Shown in pieces: positions 45,367 through 56,995 of a DNA stretch of 64,000 nucleotides (position 1 is its first letter; the number at the start of each line of letters is the position of its first letter). The notes under the pieces were generated by a model that saw nothing but the letters and a program-made list of their open reading frames with translations, did not search any database and was not told where the DNA came from. The stretch is from Ilyonectria destructans (taxonomy: Eukaryota; Ascomycota; Sordariomycetes; Hypocreales; Nectriaceae), in assembly GCA_020740775.1 (NCBI GenBank), contig JAHEWK010000013.1, forward strand, positions 868,001-932,000. The letters are read 5' to 3'. Position numbers and translations under genes: made by a program.

Positions 45367-48300
45367 TCCGGCAATAACCAACCACCAACCACCCACAGAT
45401 TCACCACTCTCTCTCCTTGCTCCTGTGCCTCCTTACTACTTTTGTGCCTCCTGGAAATCTCTTTCCCCCTCTCCCGTGTCCCTCAATTCAGGGGCTGGGA
45501 CCAACGCGCGGGTTTAGCGGCCCCTCGCCATGCCGCTGATGCCAGGCACGCAAACTTTGCAGCCGCAGATCCTTCGATTTCGACGGCCAACGGCCCACGG
45601 CAAAGCTCCTGGGATACGGCTAACTGTGAAGTACGTACTAATTACTAGCTAACCCATGTGCGTCTTCTTACTGTGCTTCTCCTCTCTCTCCTACGTGCGA
45701 AGTAGTACTACGCAGGAATACGCACGTACATCGCGCGGAGTACCGACCACATTTGCACACTTTGAGGCATCGGTCCCGCCCCTCCCTGTCCCTGTCCAAC
45801 GCCCAAACCAGTCAAAAAGGGGCTAGAGATCGCCCTGGTACTCAGGTACTCAAGTACTTCTCCCGCCAACCGCGCTCCCAGCATCTGCGACGCCCACTCT
45901 TGGCTGACTTTGGCTGCAGCGGGTAAGTCAACTCACGGCATCATCCCACCACGGGCCACTCGGGGGGACGGGGGAGATACAGAGATGGGGGCGGCAGATG
46001 CATACCGCTCGAGAGGAGTCTGCAGGTCCGCAGCGCACATATCATAGCGCAGTCCCTGCTCAGCTGGGGCATTCATAGCACTGGTCGTTCTCTGGCCACA
46101 AGTCCGCAAGCCCGCAACCTGCAAGCCCGCAACCGCACAGGACCGCTCGATGCGTTGGCCTGCTAGTTAGTTGCTTTTGTCTCTTGGCTGGACTTTGGCT
46201 GAACCTCGCCCGAGCTTCGCCCAAAATGGCCTGGAGTTGCCTGCCTCCAACAGTCCAGCCCAAGACACATCTCTGCGCTGCCTTGCTCGGATGCTGCCTC
46301 TTGGCCATCGACGTTTTCCCAACTGTCTTATCTGCGCCAGAGCAGAGTCCCTCCATCCATCACACCTGTGAAACCTTGTCCAATGGGGCCACGGCCGGGG
46401 CACTGGTGCGGGCAAGCCGTCCGCGGTCGAGGCGAGACTTGCGAGGGCGCGTCCAAAACCCCAGCGACAAGGGTGGAAGTGTGGCAGGGTCGCAGCGAAT
46501 GGCACCACTCCCCATGGCAGAAGCAAGTCTTTCTGCACCCAAAGGGTCTCTGGCACACCTTGGCTCTGCACAGAAGCAATTCGTCGCAGGAAACCAACAA
46601 GCACCACCACCGCGGTTCGTTTCAGGTAGCGTCTCCACCTCGGCTGCCCTGTCGCCCGCCCGTGGTCGTGATGGTGGTTCTCGGATGGTTCTCGTCCTGT
46701 CAATCCCCTGCCGGGCTTGCAAGGCTTGCGGAGGTGGCGGTTGACTCCCACCCGCACCTCCTTACTCGTTTCCCTGCGACGCGCTGGCCAACTACCGGGA
46801 TTCGACCTCTCGGGTCCTGGCACGGCCTGTGTGGTGTGTTGGTCCACCACCGATCAAGGGCTTGGTTTTGGGGTCGGATCTTGGACGGCTGGGAGGCGCT
46901 GAAGCAAGTCCGCGACACGATCGGTCTCTCAGGGTCACACAGCAGTGGCAGCACAAGACATGCATAACCCAAGGTCGACAGCTCGTGCCACGACAGGGAG
47001 CCGTCCGGCTTTCCCATGCCACTCCATGCCACTCTATGCACCTCCACTCTGAAATGCCAGATCTCCTGCTGGTTGCCGGCAGCTTGTTCCCAGTCTCACC
47101 CTCAGCCTTGTCGATATGCCACCCTACGTCCAATGCATCAAAGGCGTCAAAAGTCGCACAGGCGCACAAGTCGCTACTGCTACTGCCGCTTACCATTGCC
47201 ACCACTGCAAGCGAGGTTTTGCTTCTGTCATTCCCTACCTCAGCCGTCTTCCAGACCCGGTTCTCGGACGGCGTTGTGACGATCGATGGGTAGAGGATCT
47301 GCACCCTAGAGAACACACAGCCTCGCTTGCTTGGCTGGTTTTCGTGCCGTTTGTTTCGAACTTGTAAGAATGTCCCTTGCTGACGTGTCAAGTGGTTGGT
47401 CTTTTCGTTACTCCGTAGTCGGCAGTGATTTGTCTCCTTGTCTTAGCCATGTCGTCACTTGGTTCAAGCCGAGTTGGTTCCCTCCCGGCAGAGGAACTCC
47501 CCGACACCATGCATGATTCACTCTGCTTGGACGTTACCAGGTACCTGATTTCAGCTTTGATAACGACTGGGAGTTGCAAATATCGTTACAGGTTTAGATG
47601 GACTTCATGACATCTTCTGTCACATTTTTCGTCATGTCGATGAGTACTTTGTACCCCTTGCTGGAATGCAGTTGCAAAAGCATCGACCAACAGTTCCGGA
47701 ATTCGGCGTGATGACTATGGAAACCGTCCCATACCTAGATAATGGCATGCAGGTAATAATGGTCACCCCTTAAGTGTCTGCGCCTGCAATCACGCCATCA
47801 CATTTGACAATCAGACTGGTGAACGTCATGATGGGTTTCATCGACTGAACGGGATTCTGTCGTCGTGCATCCACTCAGATACATACCGTGCAACCTACCC
47901 TACACCACCTACAATAAAAAGGCTGGTTTACCAATCCCTTGCTTCGTCATCCTCGGTTCGTGTCTCACCCGACAGTCTTCGCTTCCGGGTTGGCTTCAAG
48001 TGCATTTGTCGGACCAGCCGTCCAACTCGGCCTAGGGCGCTTGCTTCAACGAAGCCATTAAGCCATTCCCCGTAACCCCCCTGTCTCGCCAAAGGTTGCA
48101 ATCACCGAACAACCCGGCTTTACTCGAGGCGGCAAGGGTCAAGTGACGCCCATCGCAGCTTTTTCTGCCAGCGAGTCTGCACACTGCCGTAAAGTTTCGT
48201 TTCGGGCCCCAATGCTACTGTGCCATTGCCAGACCCCAGGCGGCACATGTTTCACGGGAGAGATGGGATATGGCGAAGTGGAAAGCGGGGCAATGGATCG

Positions 48301-48636
48301 GCGATGAATTGATGGATACGACGTGGATGTGGTCATTTGACTATTCTCCAGAGACGGCGGCATGCAACCTAATCCAGGTCATCGTATGGTATCGGCGTTG
48401 AGGTTATCGCCGATTGTGTCGTGTCGGTGCGTAGAGTTGAAAGCCATGGATGTAACACTTTAAGGTATGCACGTGACTTTGGCGTTGGACGTGTCGGGCC
48501 CAGCCAGGATGTCGCGTCTCCACGCGCAGGCTGGCGTCCCACTTTAGAAGTCTGGAAGCCTGCTTCACCTCCATCCCACTTCGAGACGCAGCTGCAAACT
48601 CATCGCCAATGCCGTCTCGGGAGGCAATTCGATGCC

Positions 48637-50628
48637 ATGGCGCCAGATGTGATTGATCTCATCTCGTCCAGCCCACCTCCTCCCGCGGAGCAAGCTGGGC
48701 ATGGCAATGGACGCCGGGATGCTCCAGTTCACCGTTCAACTGCAACTGCAACTACGGCTTCGACCACGGCTTCAGCCAACACTGTGCTCTCCGACGACTT
48801 CCTTTTCCTCTCCGACGACTTTGACACCACCATTGACCTCGACGAGCCGATTCTAGAACAGCCGCCAGGGAACAAGCGCAAGATTTCCCCGTCCAACCAT
48901 TCCACCCGCCCAGTGAAGCGCACTTCGCCACGAGAACTCCCACGGCCAAGCGTGCGGACAACCAACGCACGACCAGCTGCGGTATTCGACCCCATTTGCC
49001 TCACCAGCTCCCCAGAGCCCGCCATATCACCCGAGCCAGTCAGATCACCCCAGCCAAAACCTCGGGCCTACCCCCAACCCGAGACTCGTACACCTGCGAT
49101 ACGTACAATCCAGTCCTCGGATCCATTTGCCACTTCCCCTCTCACCGTAGAGCAACGGATTACGACTGTGCCCGAATCATCAGATGCGTTTGCGAGCTCT
49201 CCGAGACCAGCGGACCCAGCCCCAAAACCAAGGAGTGCGAGGCCAGTCTACATAGGCGAGACGCCTGCTCCAGTCACGAAACCCACCAGACGCAATGGCG
49301 ACTGGGACCCCATATCCAGCTCGGCCCCGGAGGCCTTCTCCTTTGGATCATCCCCCCCGCGGACGAGGCCTGTTGTTATCGACATTGAGGATTCTGGCCC
49401 CGATGGATCGGAAGATGAGTTGCCGGATATTGCCGACTTTGACATTGCTCGATGTCAGCGATCACAACTGCGACGCTCTCAGAGCGACATTGTATCGTCA
49501 AAGTCACGGAAGACGTCAAAACCGCAGAAATCAACAGAGGACCGGACCCGAGAGAAAGAGGCCAAAGCCGCAGCCAAGGAACTCGACAAGGAAAAGAAGC
49601 GCCGAGAGAAGCTAGATGCAAAGGAAGCCAAGGCCCGCGAAAAGGATCGCAATGCAGCCCTGGCCGAAGTCAACAAACTCCGGACCGATAAGAAAATCTC
49701 GACGCCAGAGATGATTGTCGACATGCCCGCGAGCCTGAGCCCCACGACCAAGGTGCAGTTGGAAACGCTGCTGGAAGGTCTGGACGTCCAGTACACCACC
49801 TGGGACAGCCCGATCGAAAACGTCGTCAAGTGGCGGAGAAAGGTTAGAAGCCGCTACAACGACGATTTGGGGCTCTGGGAGCCGCTCCCGTTGCGGATAG
49901 AGGACGAGAAGCACGCGCTTGTCATTTTGACGGCTGATGAGTTTGTCAAGCTGGCGCTGGCAGACGACCTCGAGTCGCACGTCGGCAAGATGGTGCGGTA
50001 TCTGGGCAACCACCAAATCATCTACCTCCTCGAAGGCATGCTGCCGTGGACACGCAAGAACCGGAACCTGCGCAACCGGCAATTTACATCGCACGTGCGA
50101 TCCCAGGAGCCCACAACCCAAGCAGGTCGTCGCCGGACCACGACTGCGCCGGAGTACGTGCCTGAGGAGAAGATTGACGATGCGCTGCTTCAGCTGCAAG
50201 TGATGCACGACGTGCTCATCCACCACACCACGATACCCCTCGAGACGGCGCAGTGGATCGCCGTCTTCACGCAGCACGTGTCGACGGTGCCGTACAGGAG
50301 GCAACGCGACCAGGCGACGCTCGGGGCGGGATTCTGCATGGAGAGCGGACAGGTCAAGACGGGCGACGACGCGCAGGATACGTACGTGCGCATGCTGCAG
50401 GAGATTGTGCGAGTTACGGCGCCCATTGCGTACGGCATTGCGGCCGAGTTTGGGAACGTGAGCGAGCTGGTTCGCAAGCTCGAAGCCGAAGGACCGAATA
50501 GACTGGAGGGAATCAAGAAGAGTGCCAACAAGGACGGGGCAGTCTCGGATCGAAATGTAGGACAGGCCGTCAGTAGGCGGATGCACAAGGTATTCACAGG
50601 ACGAGACGATGGAAGCACAGATGTTTAG
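48637..50628 (+). CDS. EME1: crossover junction endonuclease subunit EME1/MMS4
   Basis: A single exon of 663 aa when started at the ATG that gives MAPDVIDLISSSPP; the frame is open further upstream but without similar composition. Eme1 is the non-catalytic partner of Mus81, cutting branched DNA during replication-fork repair and meiotic recombination. The N-terminal half is disordered and Ser/Pro-rich, with repeated SSDPFATSP/SSDAFASSP-like motifs and a SUMO-interaction-like VIDLI. A basic coiled segment (EKEAKAAAKELDKEKKRREK) leads into the degenerate ERCC4-type nuclease fold starting near PEMIVDMPASL, with YLLEGM as a late strand and a helical C-terminal HhH2-like part. The catalytic ERKxxxD motif is absent, as expected for Eme1. 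The histidine phosphatase gene converges from the right. Confidence 0.88.
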   Translation: MAPDVIDLISSSPPPPAEQAGHGNGRRDAPVHRSTATATTASTTASANTVLSDDFLFLSDDFDTTIDLDEPILEQPPGNKRKISPSNHSTRPVKRTSPRELPRPSVRTTNARPAAVFDPICLTSSPEPAISPEPVRSPQPKPRAYPQPETRTPAIRTIQSSDPFATSPLTVEQRITTVPESSDAFASSPRPADPAPKPRSARPVYIGETPAPVTKPTRRNGDWDPISSSAPEAFSFGSSPPRTRPVVIDIEDSGPDGSEDELPDIADFDIARCQRSQLRRSQSDIVSSKSRKTSKPQKSTEDRTREKEAKAAAKELDKEKKRREKLDAKEAKAREKDRNAALAEVNKLRTDKKISTPEMIVDMPASLSPTTKVQLETLLEGLDVQYTTWDSPIENVVKWRRKVRSRYNDDLGLWEPLPLRIEDEKHALVILTADEFVKLALADDLESHVGKMVRYLGNHQIIYLLEGMLPWTRKNRNLRNRQFTSHVRSQEPTTQAGRRRTTTAPEYVPEEKIDDALLQLQVMHDVLIHHTTIPLETAQWIAVFTQHVSTVPYRRQRDQATLGAGFCMESGQVKTGDDAQDTYVRMLQEIVRVTAPIAYGIAAEFGNVSELVRKLEAEGPNRLEGIKKSANKDGAVSDRNVGQAVSRRMHKVFTGRDDGSTDV

Positions 50629-50912
50629 GAAGAATTGTATTAAAAGCTATGTGCCATGGGTATCATAAAGTCAAGCTGGGCATTCAGCTGAATGGTAAAG
50701 TCCTGATAATTCATTGTTAGCTAGTCTCTCGACAAGGCGGTAAAAATGAATCAGTGTATGAAGAAGCTGTCAGACAGCGGTTGGACAAAGTTGTTTCCAC
50801 ATTGTGTTATTTCAGATCAGGTCTGTGAAAATTGCTTTTTCATCATAAAGCTTGCTTGGTGTTGGGAGTGAAAGAAAAAGAGTAAACGTACCATTGATGG
50901 AGAGCGCAAGCG

Positions 50913-51674
50913 TTATTTGTCGTCGTGCTTGCGCTTCCGCGACGTCGGCTTGAAGAACGAGTCCATCGTCTTCTGCTTCTCGTCGAACTTGGCACTGCCA
51001 ATGCCACCACGGGTCCGTTTCAGGCCTTTGACGTGGTCCATGCCATTGATGGTCTCGACGGAGAGCTTCAGAGGCAGGCGGCCGTCAGGTCGGCTGGGAG
51101 AAGAGGACAAGACTCCTTCGAGGTAACCCGTGTTGCTCCACCAGAGTCGCGAGAGAGCCGACACGTCGGAAAACTCTGAGTTGGCGCTAGGAGCGACGGA
51201 GCAGGGGATCCTTGCGGAGAGGGCTTTGAAGAGCACGCCGAGGATGATGCCGTGGGCGACGACGCAGACGGTGGACTCGCTAACGACGAGGACCGGGACG
51301 AGATGATCATCCAAGAAGCGTTCGACACGCAGCCTCATTGCCTCGGGCGTCTCGGCGCCTTCATGCTCCCCTGACCCAAGCCGAGATCCCTCACCAGAGC
51401 CAAAGTCCTTCTCCCTCAGATCCGACAGCCGCACAACATCGAGATGTGTCCCGAGCACGCGTTTCTGCGCATCGCGAACCGCCTCAGCCGTACGTGCGGC
51501 GCGCTGAAGATCCGACGAGAACAGGTGCTGCACCGTGACCCGGCCGGCGAGGTGCGAGCCCAGGCGGCGGGCCTGCAGCACTCCGTGGGTAGTCAGCGGC
51601 GAGTCGCGCGACCCTGCGTAGAGGCCGGCGACGTTGTCGACTGTTTCTCCGTGACGGATGAGCAAGAGGCGCAT
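50913..51674 (-). CDS. histidine phosphatase (phosphoglycerate-mutase-like) with C-terminal PCNA-binding motif
   Basis: A single exon encodes 253 aa. The N-terminus LLLIRHGETVDNVAGLYAG holds the catalytic His in the RHG motif. SSDLQRAARTAEA contributes the next active-site Arg, and VVAHGIILG the second His. The fold is complete, so phosphatase activity is expected, with the substrate unknown. The tail is unusual. QKTMDSFF (residues 234-241) matches the PIP-box pattern Q-x-x-h-x-x-F-F and is followed at once by a basic SRKRK patch that could be a nuclear signal. The protein may thus act at PCNA in the nucleus. It ends 285 bp from the EME1 stop, in convergent orientation. Confidence 0.92.
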   Translation of the reverse strand: MRLLLIRHGETVDNVAGLYAGSRDSPLTTHGVLQARRLGSHLAGRVTVQHLFSSDLQRAARTAEAVRDAQKRVLGTHLDVVRLSDLREKDFGSGEGSRLGSGEHEGAETPEAMRLRVERFLDDHLVPVLVVSESTVCVVAHGIILGVLFKALSARIPCSVAPSANSEFSDVSALSRLWWSNTGYLEGVLSSSPSRPDGRLPLKLSVETINGMDHVKGLKRTRGGIGSAKFDEKQKTMDSFFKPTSRKRKHDDK

Positions 51675-51969
51675 GGTTCGCAGGCCGATTGCCAGCGCCG
51701 CTGTGCTCGTGTGCTAGACCATTGTGAATGGTGTTTGGAACTGAAGTGCTTGATGGTGGAAGAAAATTTGCGCTTTGTAGTGAAATTTGGATGACTAAGT
51801 CTCGGTAGGTGCATATATCGTATACGTGATTTGCTGGGTCAACCTCATCACAATGCTCCACGATGCTCCACGACTCCATGGGACTAGTCATCGTTGAAAA
51901 CCGAACCTAATCAATTGACAGCCTAATTCGTAATCCTACAAACACTATATACACTCAGTACAAACTGAT

Positions 51970-54900
51970 TTACTTCTTCTTCTCCTTCTTCCCGGTCAAC
52001 GCCGTAATGGCGCTGCCCAGGCCAAGACTCTTCAGGATCTTGTTGACTCCCAGTCCTCCCAGGATGGCGTCGACCACGCCGCCCAGTCCCACAATGCTCA
52101 GCTGGATGGTATGTCAGCGGAATTCACTATATGGGCTGCGGGAGTTTCAGAAACTTACCAGGCGTCCGACGAGGCCGAGCACGCCGTTGAGCAGGAGGCC
52201 AACGGCGGCCAGGATCTGGAACAGCGGCTCTGCGAGGAGACCCCAGAGCGGGTTGAGCTCCTCCTTGGCGTGAGGCATGCCGTCGATCTTCTTCTTGGCG
52301 TTTTCGATGCACGTGGTGATGGTGCCAGTGAGCTGTGGCCGTTAGCTTGTGTTCTTCTGAGCTGTAATGAGTACTTACCTCCTTCAACACCTCGGCGAGA
52401 TGGGCCTCCTCCGGAGTAGCCTCTCGCGAGGCCGCCTTGGCCTTGGCGTTGCGCTGGATGCGGCCGTCGGGGTCGAGCCCGCGGATGGCGCCGTTGACCT
52501 CGGTGAGGATCTTGCCGCCCTCCTCGATCAGCGGCTTGACCTGCTTGACGAGCTCCTCCTCGTCCAGCTCCTCCTTGGGCGTGCGCTCGGCCGTGTCGAC
52601 CTTGTCGGTGATCATCTTGCAGATAGGCCGGATCTTGTCCAGAGTCTGCTCGATGCATGCCGCGATCTGGCCAGCGAGCTTGACGTCCTTTTCGAGCTGC
52701 TCCCGCGCTTCCTTTTCTTCAGCGGTTTCCGTCTCGACCTCTGGCTCTGGCTCAGGCTCCGCTTCAGGCTCGGGGGGAATGTCCTCGAGGCGAGAGACGT
52801 GACCGATGCTCTCGCCCTTTTGGTTGATGACATCACCATCCTCGTCGACCTCCTTGCCCGAGCAGATGAAGAGGTCGCCGCTGGTGAGCTTTCCGATGAT
52901 GTTTCCATCCTCGTCGACCACGTTACCCTCGCGGTTCACTCGTCGGCCAGCGAGAGGATCCTTCTTCTTCTCCACCTCGGCCTCTTCCCAACGCTCCGCC
53001 TTGCCGATAACGTTGCCGTTTTTGTCGAGAATGTCTCCATCCTCATCGACACCACGGCCGTAGAGAACCTTGGGGTCGCCGGACACTAAGCGTCCCACGA
53101 CATCGCCAGTGGCTGTGATGACCTTGCCCTCCTTTGTGACGGTGCAGCCGACGAGCTCAGCAAAAGGCCCGTCGCGAGTACCCTCGCGTTGACCCTCTCC
53201 TACGAGCTCTGCGCGACCGATAATCTCACCAGACTCGCTTCTGATGTTTCCGTCCTTATCACACATGCGGCCAATAACCGAGCCGATGTGGCCCTCAACC
53301 ACGCGACCGTAGATGTCTCCGTTTGAACTGACGACATTGCCGGCCTTGTTGACTCGCTTACCAGACAGGCTAGAGTAGTCAACCGCGGCTTCGGGCTCTT
53401 CTTCAGGCTCCTCCCAGCGCTCGGCCTTTCCGATAACGTTGCCGTTCTTGTCGAGGATGTCTCCATCTTCGTCAACGGGGCGGCCGTAGAGAGCTTTGGC
53501 ATCGCCTTCGGTCAAGCGACCAACAATCTCGCCAGAAGAGGTGGCAACCTTTCCGTCACGAGCAACGGTGCAGCCGTCGAGATCGGCAAACGGGCCGTCA
53601 CGAGTTGCCTCGCGCTGGTCTTCTGGAACGAGCTCTGCGCGACCAATGATGTCGCCAGACTCGCTCCTGATGTTGCCTTCTTTGTCACACATGCGGCCGA
53701 CGAGAGAGCCAATGTGTCCCTCAATAACACGGCCGTACAGCTCTCCGTTAGAGCCGACCACGTTACCGGCTTTGTTGACTCGTTTGCCGGCGAGGATAGA
53801 GTAGTCGACTTCCGGCGCGGCCTCAGCTTCGGGCTCCTCCCAGCGCTCAGCCTTGCCAATAGTGTTGCCGTTGCGGTCGAGGATATCGCCGTCCTCGTCA
53901 ATAGGGCGACCGTAGAGGGCCTTGGCGTCGCCTTCGATCAATCGACCCACGATTTCGCCGGTAGAAGTAGCAATCTTCCCGTCATGGACAACAGTGCAGC
54001 CAACTAGGTCGGCGAACGGTCCATCACGAGTGCCTTGGCGCTGATCCTCGGGTACAAGTTCCACTCGGCCGATAGCCTCTCCGGACTCGCTCCTGACGTT
54101 GCCCTCTTTGTCGCACATGCGGCCTACGAGTGAGCCGATGTGTCCTTCAATGACACGGCCATAGAGGATTCCATCGTCTCCAACCACATTGCCGGCCTTG
54201 TTGACGCGCTTGCCGGCGAGGATAGAGTAGTCGATTTCAGGAGCAGCCTCCTCCTCCTCAGGCTCAGGCTCATCCCAGGCCTCGGCCTTGCCGATAACGT
54301 TGCCTCGACGGTCCAGAATGTCTCCGTCCTCGTCAACCTTGCTACCCTTGAGTCGCTTGGGGTCACCCTCGATGACCTGGCCGACCTGCTTGCCCTCGAA
54401 GAGGACACGACCATCGCCCTCGACGACGGCTCCAGGGAAGTTCTCAAAGGGGGCAAAGTCCTTGAGGTCCTCTCGCTCATTGTCGGGGAGAGGCTCTCCT
54501 TTGCCGACGGCTTTGCCAGCGTCGTTCCAGATGACTCCGTCTGCATCTGCCTTCTTTCCGATAAGCCGCTTCACCTCGCCTTCGACGACACGGCCGATGA
54601 GCTCTCCCTTGTCGTTGATGAGGTTGCCGCTTTTGTTGACGACGCAGCCCTGGAGGGCGGCAAAGTCCAGCTTGTGCTCATCCTCGGCTTCCTCCTCAGG
54701 GACTTTACCCTCAGGAAGTTCACCCTTAGGGACTTCACCCTCAGGAAGCTCACCCTCAGGAAGTTCACCCTTAGGGACTTCACCCTCAGGAAGCTCACCC
54801 TCAGGGACTTCACCCTCGGGGATCTCGCCCTCTGGGGCCACGGACTTGGGGATCTCCGTTCCAGAAACTACTGACTTGGGCGCTCCCGACTCTGGGACAT

Positions 54901-56539
54901 CTGATCCCGGGGCTTTAGACCCTGCAACTTCAGACTTGTCGAGCTCAGAGGGTTGGATGTCGGAGGGTGCGGCGTCAGACTTGGGGATTTGAGACTCAGG
55001 TACTTCAGACTTTCCAATCTCAGATTCTGGAACCTCCGATTTTGGAATCTCTGGTTCCGGAACTTCTGACTTTGCAATCTCAGATCCTTCGACCTGAGTC
55101 TTTGCAACCTCGGATCCTTCGACCTGAGACTTGGGTACCTCACCCTCTGGGATCTCAGACTTGGGTACCTCACCTTCTGGGATCTCAGACTTGGGCACCT
55201 CACCCTCTGGGATCTCAGACTTGGGTACCTCACCTTCTGGGATCTCAGACTTGGGCACCTCACCCTCTGGGATCTCAGACTTGGGCACCTCACCCTCTGG
55301 GATCTCGGATTTTGGCACCTCGGACTCTGGAACCTCAGGTTTCAGGTCCTCAGACTCTGGAACTTCAGGCTTGTTCTTGTCGAGCTGCGAGCCCTCGGGG
55401 ACTTCCGATTTCGGAACCTCAGGCTTGGTAACATCGGTTCCCTCGACAGACTTGAGTGCATCTGATTCAGGAACCTCTGCGGGGTCGTTGGTTGGGGTTT
55501 CCTTTACATCATCGACAGGTGGTATGTCTTTTTGGATCTCGGAAGTGCTTTCGGGTTCGAACCTGGAGACGCTGTCGTCAGGCTTGAGGTCGTCTGGCTT
55601 GATGCTGTTGCTTTGCTCCGCCTCGACTTCTGCTTCCTTGGTCGTCTCGACAGGATCGGGAGGGACCTCAGTGAGCTTGTCGTTGTCGAGTCCGGTCTTT
55701 TTGCCCGTATCTGAAGGCACTGGGTCCTCATCCTTGAGGTTAATCTCAGACGAAGAAGCCTTGCCCTGGGCTTCGCGGAACTGCCTCTCGGTCTCCTCAC
55801 CCTGAGATGGCGACTTGTCTTCGGGCGTGATGTTGCTTCCGGATCTGCTGCCGAAACCTAGGCGACTCGTGACGGGCTTCATAGTACCGTCAACTGATTT
55901 GTAAACAGATCTGAGTCCCGACAGGCCAAACCCGCTGGACTTTTTGGGTTTCTCGGCTGACGCGGTGGTGTACTCGCTGGGCTCCTCGTCTAGAGGCACT
56001 GCTTTGCCGAGGACATCGCCAGTTGTGCTGACAATATCCCCGGCGGCCGTCACAGTGTTGCCTGCAAGCTCCTTGGGGTCCTTGGAGTCTGTGACCTTGC
56101 CAACGGTCTTTCCGGCCTCGTCCACGACGTCACCGGCATCGCTCACAACTCCGACGCCGCTGCGGGGAACGGACTCTGTGTCAACTGCAAGGGGGATGAT
56201 GAGCGCTATATACGGCGAAGGGACGGAGGACGCACCGGGATTGCTTCTTTCTTCAGCGGGAGTGTCCCTGGGGGTGTCTTTGTTCCAGCCCCCTGGGATC
56301 GACAGAGGGTTCTGCATGATCTGTGAATGTGTCGATTCGATAGCTGTGTGGTTGTTTTTGCTGTCGTCGATTGAGTGGGTATCAAAAAGGGTATCTGGAT
56401 GTCTCGATTCGATAGCTATACGGTTGTCTCTGCTATCGTTGGTTGATTGGGTATCAAGATGGATGTTTGGATCATTGTCCCAATTCCCGAAAATACATTG
56501 CTTTATAGCGAGGAGCCGACTGCGAAAACCAGTTTTCAT
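51970..56539 (-). CDS. very large DUF3659-repeat (LEA-like) protein
   Basis: Exons 56539-52379, 52332-52159 and 52101-51970 give 1488 aa. A further 51-nt stop-free intron at 56235-56185 (GTGCGT...TTGCAG) is likely and would make 1471 aa. Residues of about 100-330 are acidic and disordered. About 330-620 is a P/E/K/S/V tract with perfect ten-residue repeats PKSEIPEGEV and shorter GELPE units. About 620-1255 holds seven to nine DUF3659 units, with signatures VDEDGDILDKNGNVIGKAE and GKRVNKAGNVV. The C-terminus has helices, a hydrophobic stretch (LAAVGLLLNGVLGLVGRL, then LGGVVDAILGGLG) and a basic KKEKKK end. Fungal DUF3659 proteins are called LEA-domain proteins; the function is not established. 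Confidence 0.85.
54690..54840. repeat. coding 15/30-bp repeats (GELPE/GEVPK units)
   Basis: Within the DUF3659 gene, TCAGGAAGYTCACCCTYAGGGACTTCACC-like units alternate about nine times. Confidence 0.75.
55123..55320. repeat. coding 30-bp minisatellite, six full copies
   Basis: The unit CACCCTCTGGGATCTCAGAC + TTGGGYACCT repeats in register at 55141, 55171, 55201, 55231, 55261 and 55291, with a partial copy before. Copies differ by single synonymous bases (ACCCTC/ACCTTC, GGGTACC/GGGCACC). It encodes PKSEIPEGEV on the minus strand. Confidence 0.92.
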
Positions 56540-56995
56540 GACGCCTAGACATCAGATGGATCTAAACGTCAGAGCCGGCGCCATGAAGGCGACTATGATC
56601 CTGCCATGCGAATTCTCATCATTCGAACCACCACATGGCGCGTCATGGCGAGCATCCAAGGTCGAAGCTGTGTGGTGATGGCATTGGATGACGTAAAGAC
56701 TCTCGAGCACTCAGCTGGTTCGTGGAAGTACCAGCACCGGATGTTTCAAGTGATTGGCCTCGGGTGTAAGTGGTTTGTCGCCTGCATGCATGAAAACCGG
56801 CTTCTGGGAGGTGGAGGCGGCCGATCCTCCACTTGAGGGTGTGGGAGATCGAGATTTACAGTGTGAGTTTGCAACGGCCGCTTGATTCACATGGGAATGC
56901 GCCGGATGAACTTAAAATGGCCCTGGAGGCCAGTTTTTACTAAACTTGGATATTTGACAAGAGAAATTCACGTCACAACTTCAGGCAAGAGAAAG
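56540..56995. other. spacer between the two DUF3659 genes
   Basis: Promoter side of the large DUF3659 gene and 3' side of the small one. No other gene seen. Confidence 0.45.

Larger units (their letters stand above)
43691..48636. other. 4.9 kb GC-rich spacer without a supportable gene
   Basis: This is the divergent space between the kinesin and EME1. Many long frames overlap on both strands (for example 45013-45648 and 46167-46967), but none has a known domain, and they exist because GC-rich DNA has few stops. Simple repeats occur at 44384-44402, 44421-44490 and 45300-45366. Confidence 0.5.

Noticed and set aside
45013..46967. Overlapping 200-aa frames in the GC-rich spacer
   Set aside because: They overlap on both strands, lack domains and splice logic, and follow from GC-rich composition.
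52367..55805. Plus-strand frames opposite the DUF3659 gene
   Set aside because: They are antisense shadows of repeat-rich coding sequence.
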